Assembly: GCF_003432485.1 (NCBI RefSeq)
Contig: NZ_QVNQ01000001.1
Coordinates: 186,001 to 250,000 of the forward strand
DNA length: 64,000 nucleotides
Source: Actinomadura spongiicola
GTDB lineage: Bacteria > Actinomycetota > Actinomycetes > Streptosporangiales > Streptosporangiaceae
Direction: 5' to 3'
Made by a program: the position numbers and the translations under genes
Part shown: positions 57,845 through 64,000 of the stretch, piece after piece
Position numbering within the stretch: position 1 is the stretch's first letter
How the letters are laid out: each line of letters starts with the position of its first letter
Notes under the pieces: generated by a model
The model's database searches: none
What the model was told of the DNA's origin: nothing
The model's input: only the letters and a program-made list of their open reading frames with translations

Positions 57845-58172
57845 GTCAGGCGTCCGCCCGCAGCGTCGAGGACGCGCCCAAACCAGCGCCGCGCCGTTGA
57901 GCCGCAGTCGCAAGGTGCGATAACCGTCCTGGGCGACTCGGTTTCATTTCCCCTCCATGGCTCGACGAGCGGGGAACTGCCCACCCGCGATCGTATCCGG
58001 ACGTCCGGCCGACCGTTTCCCAAACAGAGGACCGCCCGAATAACGCTCCCTCGGGGCACGTGAACCAGGAGGGGCCAAGGTCTTCCTGAACCTATTCCGT
58101 GATCAGTTCGCCGCAGCAGCCCATCCGATCGGACGGGCAACGCCACACCTTTCATTTCGGGAGTGCGGACGA
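57845..58172. other. Intergenic gap upstream of the DUF418 gene
   Basis: About 328 bp holding the DUF418 promoter. No gene or clear RNA. The EACC1 fragment begins at its right end. Confidence 0.4.
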
Positions 58173-58310
58173 ATGGAAGTGACCGTATCAATCGCAGAGG
58201 CCGGAAACGGCGCTGACGAACTCCGTTCATTGCGGGCGTGGCTGGTGGCGGAGGACGAGCTGCGCGGCCATGTCGCACTCGACTCCCCGGGTTCGCGGGC
58301 GCTGGTCGTC
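58173..58310 (+). pseudogene. EACC1 family N-terminal fragment
   Basis: The frame from ATG 58173 reads MEVTVSIAEAGNGADELRSL, RAWLVAEDELRGHVALDSPG, the N-terminal part of effector-associated constant component 1 (EACC1), which normally continues to about 110-130 residues with a membrane-like middle. Here the match stops after about 40 residues and the frame runs into the antisense of the rox gene. EACC1 proteins accompany EAD/nSTAND-type conflict systems; no partner is seen. GGGAG lies 9 nt upstream. Confidence 0.5.
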
Positions 58311-58329
58311 GGCACCTGCCGGCCCAGCA

Positions 58330-60453
<2,124 letters not shown>

Positions 60454-61341
60454 ATGAAAATAGCGTTCGTCGGCGATGTCCATGGGTGCGTGCTGCACGC
60501 ATTGGGCGCCGCCGTTGCACTGTCCCGCCATCGGGGAATCCGGCTTGACGCCGTCATTCAGGTCGGAGATCTCGGCGCGTTTCCCAGCCCCGACCGGTGG
60601 GACGACGCGAGCCGCCGATTCCGAGTCGACCATCCGGCTCAGGGCGCCTTCTTCGACCTCCTCGACCCCTCACCCGGCCTGGCCGAGGGCGTCCAGCTGG
60701 CGCTCGCGAACATCCCCCCGATCCTGTTCCTCAGCGGCAACCACGAGGATCACGAATGGCTCGCCGACCTCCACCAGACCCGTGCCGTCCCAGTGACACC
60801 GGTCGACCCGTTGGGCGCCTACCACCATGTCGCCTGCGGACACGTCACCGAGGTCGCGGGGCAGCGCACGGCGTTCCTCGGAAAGATCGAACTCCCGGGC
60901 CCCACGGACTACGAAGACTCCGCCTACAACCGCCTCCTCCACACCGAACCCGGCAGCGTGGACATTTTGGTCACCCATGACGGCCCCTACGGCATGTCGA
61001 CCTACCGCGACACCGTCCAGGGATCAGCGAGGTTGACCCGCCTCATCGAACACCTGCGACCCCGCCTGCACGTCGGTGGCCACTACCACCATGAGAACGG
61101 GCCACGCCGGTACGGAACGACGACCTCCTACGCCCTCGCCCAACTCGTCCCGCCCAAGGCCCACCGGAGGCACCCCGAGCCGATCAACCCCCGGCAACAG
61201 GTCGCGGCGGGCAGCATCGGCCTCCTCGACACCGGAACCTACGACTTCGAGTACATCCACGACCCCTGGCTCACCGACGTCCAGGGCGACCACCCCGACC
61301 TGACCGCGCTGATCGACGCGATACCCGACGCACCATCCTGA
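60454..61341 (+). CDS. Metallophosphoesterase
   Basis: A 295-residue calcineurin-like phosphoesterase: GDVHGC, VIQVGDLG, GNHEDH, LVTHDGPYG and GGHYHHEN supply the bimetal ligands. Substrate unknown (could be a nucleotide or protein). The ATG has AAGGAA 4-5 nt upstream. It converges with the M14 peptidase gene and stands alone. Confidence 0.92.
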   Translation: MKIAFVGDVHGCVLHALGAAVALSRHRGIRLDAVIQVGDLGAFPSPDRWDDASRRFRVDHPAQGAFFDLLDPSPGLAEGVQLALANIPPILFLSGNHEDHEWLADLHQTRAVPVTPVDPLGAYHHVACGHVTEVAGQRTAFLGKIELPGPTDYEDSAYNRLLHTEPGSVDILVTHDGPYGMSTYRDTVQGSARLTRLIEHLRPRLHVGGHYHHENGPRRYGTTTSYALAQLVPPKAHRRHPEPINPRQQVAAGSIGLLDTGTYDFEYIHDPWLTDVQGDHPDLTALIDAIPDAPS

Positions 61342-61366
61342 GCGGGCACGCGCCAGGCCCGTCGTG

Positions 61367-61407
61367 GATCGCGGCCGGCGCCCCCGGAAGGGTCACCGGC
61401 CGCGATC
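61367..61407. terminator. 12-bp hairpin between convergent genes
   Basis: GATCGCGGCCGG (61367-61378) and CCGGCCGCGATC (61396-61407) are perfectly complementary with a 17-nt loop; bidirectional terminator of the metallophosphoesterase and M14 genes. Confidence 0.8.
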
Positions 61408-61425
61408 GACGCAGCCCTACCTTCC

Positions 61426-64000
61426 TTACTCCGTCACACCGGACTTCGTCGGCTTGGACGGACCCTGATAGATCGAGTTGACGACGATCGGCCAGGTCTG
61501 CCGCGGCCAACTCCGGAACGTGATCTCGCTGCCCGCGATGGTCGCGTGCCCCTTCCCGACCTCGAACGACACCACATTGGCCAGCCCGTGCAGCGTCGCC
61601 GTCCCCTGCGCGTAGCCGCTGACCAGCAGGTCACCGTCACCGGGGTACCGGGACGCGACCCGCGCGTCGCCGGTGACCTTGTAAGCCGCGTCCCGGTTGA
61701 ACCAGACCGCGCCCGACTTCGGCATCCCCCAGGCCGCCGGGACCTCCGGGTCGTACGACGCGCGCAGCAGCGAACCCGGCGCGCTGAGCTGGGACGAAGC
61801 CGCGTTCTCGACCGGCAGATCGAGAAGTTGCCGCGCGGTCTCCGACGCGCTGCCGATCGCGACGAGGTTGCCGCCCGCGGAGACGTAGTCAGCAAGCCTG
61901 CCCCAGCCCTCCTCGCCGACCCCGCGCGCCCACCGGAACTCCGGCGGGTTCTTCGCCGGGTCCAGGCCGGTCACGATGGTGTTCTTGGACACCCCGTCGG
62001 CCAGAACGATCGTGTCGTACTTCCCGGCCAGATCGGCGTAGTCATCGGCGGAGACCACCTTGTAGTCGATGCCGTAGTGGTCCAACATCCACGTCATCCA
62101 GCCTCCGGGCATGTTGTTCGCCCCGCGGATCAACCCGACCTTGGTGCCGGGCTTGAGGGTGAAGCCGTCGACCTCGGGTGCCTTGTCCGTCCCGTAGACC
62201 TGCAGGCCGGTGTCCGCCGAGACGCGCTGGAGCACCTGCCGGGCCTGCGAGGTCGCCGGGACCACGACCGTCCCCGGCGCGAACGTCCGGTCGGCGGCCT
62301 TGAACTCCTCGGACGACCGGAACGTCGGCACGTTCGCCCTCTGGAGCCGGGACAGCACGTGCGCGACGCCGTACGACTCCGGCCCGACCAGGTAGGCGCC
62401 GCGCGGCGACTCCGGCATCCGCACCTGCTCCGGCCGCACCTGCTGGACGCGCCGCACCGACGCCTTGACCTGCTCCTTGATCGGGTCGACGTCCACGCCG
62501 AGCAGCAACGCGACGTTGTCGGTCGTCTCGCTGTACGGCATGATCAGCGGACATTGCCCGCACTTACGTGCCGCAGTTTCCGGATATTTGTCGATTTCGA
62601 GGAGCTGGTTGATCCAGCGACCGAGCGGCTGCCGGGTGCGCAGCACGTACGAACCCGCCGCATAGGTCTTGCCGCCCGCCGTGAACGGGGCCGTGGCCTG
62701 ATCGATCTCCACACGCCCGAACTCGAAGATCCGCATCATCTCCAGCACCGCGAACGGGTCGCGCTGCCCGGCCGGAACCACATACGCCTGCGGGGTGCCC
62801 GGCTCGACGTCCGGGAGAGCCACCCCATTACGGGCGGTCTGGTAGAGATTGTTGAACAACCAAGACTCAGGGTTCTTCGCGACATTCTCGATCCCCGCGT
62901 AGGCGGCCGTCTTGCCATACGCGACGATCTGCTCCAGCGTCCAGGTGTCCTTGTCGTACGGCTGGAGCATCCGCATCGTCCGGTTCTGCGAACCGAGCGG
63001 CTTGCCGTCGGACGAGGTGAACGGGTACGCGAGGTCCCTGGCGCTGGCGATCTCGGTCAGGAACAGCGACGTGCCGAGGAACGTGGAGAACCCCATCACG
63101 TCGGCGTTCCAGAAGATGCCGTACGCGTCGTCGGTGCCGACACCCTTCTTACCCTCGGCGGTCAACGCACGCGCCGCATGCTGACCCTGCAAGGTCGCCG
63201 ACTGGAGGGTGATCGGGTCGACGCCACTGCCGAGCGGCTCATCGTACGGAGGCGTCCACAACCGTGGCCCCGTAGTACCGGCCTGGTGCATGTAATGCGC
63301 GACGACCGGACGGTACGTCTGCTCCAACAACACACGAGTGCGGGACTCCCGCTGCGTGAACATGAACCAGTCACGGTTGTTGTCGTGCCCGACATACCGG
63401 TGGTACAGGTCCGGGTAGACGCGGTTGTAAGCGGTGCCCGCGGTCTTGTTGAAGTGGTCGACAACGAGATGCTGACCGTCCGGGTTAGCGGATGGGATTA
63501 CCAGCAGAACCGCGTTGTCGAGCACGGTCTCGGTGTAGTCGGAGTCCTCGGTGGCGAACCGGTGGACGATGTCCATCAGCGCCTGCGTGTTACCCACCTC
63601 CGTGGAGTGCAGCGTGCCCTCGATGAGGTAGACGGGCTTGCTCCGCTCGGACAGTCGGCGGGCCTCCTGCTCGGAGATCCCGCGCGGGTCCGCGAGCCGC
63701 TGGTTGTCCCGGACGATCTGCTTGAGGTTGCGCAGGTTCCGAGGCGAGCTCACGAACAACACCGGGTAGTCGTTGCCCATCGTTGTTCTGTCGACGACCT
63801 GGTAGTTCACCCGGTCGGACTTGTCTGCGATCAATCGGAGATACTGCTTGATCTTGTCGAATCCGGCGAGTTTTCCGGTCGTGCCCATGGCGAACCCGAA
63901 GAAGTTCTCGGGCGCTGGGATGTTCTTGGCCTGCGCGGTACGTCTCACCGAGGCGCCCGCGCCGAACGCGTCGGCGTGCACAGGCACGCCGACGAGCACG
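61426..64000 (-). CDS. M14-family zinc carboxypeptidase, N-terminus cut by window edge
   Basis: At least 857 residues of a large secreted protein. The M14 domain shows the zinc motif GTLHSTEVG (HxxE), IPSANPDGQ (substrate Arg/Asn region) and a third ligand probably in VAHYMHQAGT. Long C-terminal domains follow, with KTYAAGSYVLRTRQPLGRWI and a GATase-like region VSAGGNLVAIGSASETARQL. The GTG at 63999 could be a start, but the visible N-terminus is the end of a signal-like segment, so the true start is probably beyond the window. Likely cell-wall peptide or protein hydrolysis outside the cell. Confidence 0.87.
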   Translation of the reverse strand, partial: VLVGVPVHADAFGAGASVRRTAQAKNIPAPENFFGFAMGTTGKLAGFDKIKQYLRLIADKSDRVNYQVVDRTTMGNDYPVLFVSSPRNLRNLKQIVRDNQRLADPRGISEQEARRLSERSKPVYLIEGTLHSTEVGNTQALMDIVHRFATEDSDYTETVLDNAVLLVIPSANPDGQHLVVDHFNKTAGTAYNRVYPDLYHRYVGHDNNRDWFMFTQRESRTRVLLEQTYRPVVAHYMHQAGTTGPRLWTPPYDEPLGSGVDPITLQSATLQGQHAARALTAEGKKGVGTDDAYGIFWNADVMGFSTFLGTSLFLTEIASARDLAYPFTSSDGKPLGSQNRTMRMLQPYDKDTWTLEQIVAYGKTAAYAGIENVAKNPESWLFNNLYQTARNGVALPDVEPGTPQAYVVPAGQRDPFAVLEMMRIFEFGRVEIDQATAPFTAGGKTYAAGSYVLRTRQPLGRWINQLLEIDKYPETAARKCGQCPLIMPYSETTDNVALLLGVDVDPIKEQVKASVRRVQQVRPEQVRMPESPRGAYLVGPESYGVAHVLSRLQRANVPTFRSSEEFKAADRTFAPGTVVVPATSQARQVLQRVSADTGLQVYGTDKAPEVDGFTLKPGTKVGLIRGANNMPGGWMTWMLDHYGIDYKVVSADDYADLAGKYDTIVLADGVSKNTIVTGLDPAKNPPEFRWARGVGEEGWGRLADYVSAGGNLVAIGSASETARQLLDLPVENAASSQLSAPGSLLRASYDPEVPAAWGMPKSGAVWFNRDAAYKVTGDARVASRYPGDGDLLVSGYAQGTATLHGLANVVSFEVGKGHATIAGSEITFRSWPRQTWPIVVNSIYQGPSKPTKSGVTE

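Overview
The window is about 64 kb of GC-rich DNA from a filamentous actinomycete, most likely an Actinomadura-like member of the Streptosporangiales. This placement is an inference. It rests on gene content (dnaX-ybaB-recR-DUF5063 gene set, WhiJ/DUF397/RsbW-like regulators, MmyB-type XRE regulators, TadA-associated proteins), frequent GTG/TTG starts and apparent leaderless genes. No rRNA, dnaA, recF or gyrB is present, so this is not the canonical replication origin locus.

Layout. 1-5 kb: an Fpg/Nei glycosylase cut by the window edge, a noncoding gap with DnaA-box-like 9-mers, then a copper module (copZ, a His/Gly-rich secreted protein, copA) behind two CsoR-type palindromes. 5-15 kb: MarR/Old Yellow Enzyme pair, TenA, a polysaccharide deacetylase-glycosyltransferase fusion, an ECF sigma factor with its presumed membrane partner, an amino-acid-type binding lipoprotein and a split-barrel flavin protein. 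14.3-28.2 kb: DUF5063, recR and ybaB separated from dnaX and the SRP RNA by about 9.7 kb of inserted DNA. That insert carries a secreted HExxH protein, a ricin-type lectin, a duplicated dnaX 3' end, a eukaryote-like second HisRS, a frameshifted conserved gene and a WhiJ-type regulatory cluster.

28.2-31 kb: DUF952, tRNA-Ser(GGA), then a zone of gene wreckage (a fabG split into two inverted halves, and a NERD fragment joined to a frameshifted glutamate-dehydrogenase-family fragment) with one intact membrane protein. 31-41 kb: WD40/lipoprotein pair, two FCD-type GntR regulators, a CynX-type transporter, an XRE-TPR regulator, small membrane proteins and upp. 41-46 kb: two tandem TadA-associated proteins, tadA, tRNA-Ser(CGA), then an EamA exporter/B3-4 protein pair divergent from an XRE-cupin regulator. 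46-50 kb: a second DNA sliding clamp beside an Ada-AlkA fusion and ogt, a DNA alkylation repair group. 50-58 kb: SDR/DHA2 exporter pair, DUF4097 lipoprotein, two MmyB-type XRE regulators around a methyltransferase, an alpha/beta hydrolase and a DUF418 membrane protein. 58-64 kb: an EACC1 fragment, a rifampicin monooxygenase (rox) with a rifamycin-associated element (RAE) next to its promoter, a metallophosphoesterase and an M14 carboxypeptidase cut by the right edge.

No complete, obviously new multi-gene system is visible. The strongest leads are the dnaX 3'-end duplication and the island between dnaX and ybaB, the inverted fabG halves beside tRNA-Ser, the RAE-like element at rox, the orphan EACC1 fragment, the second sliding clamp beside alkylation repair genes, and the DnaA-box cluster away from oriC.
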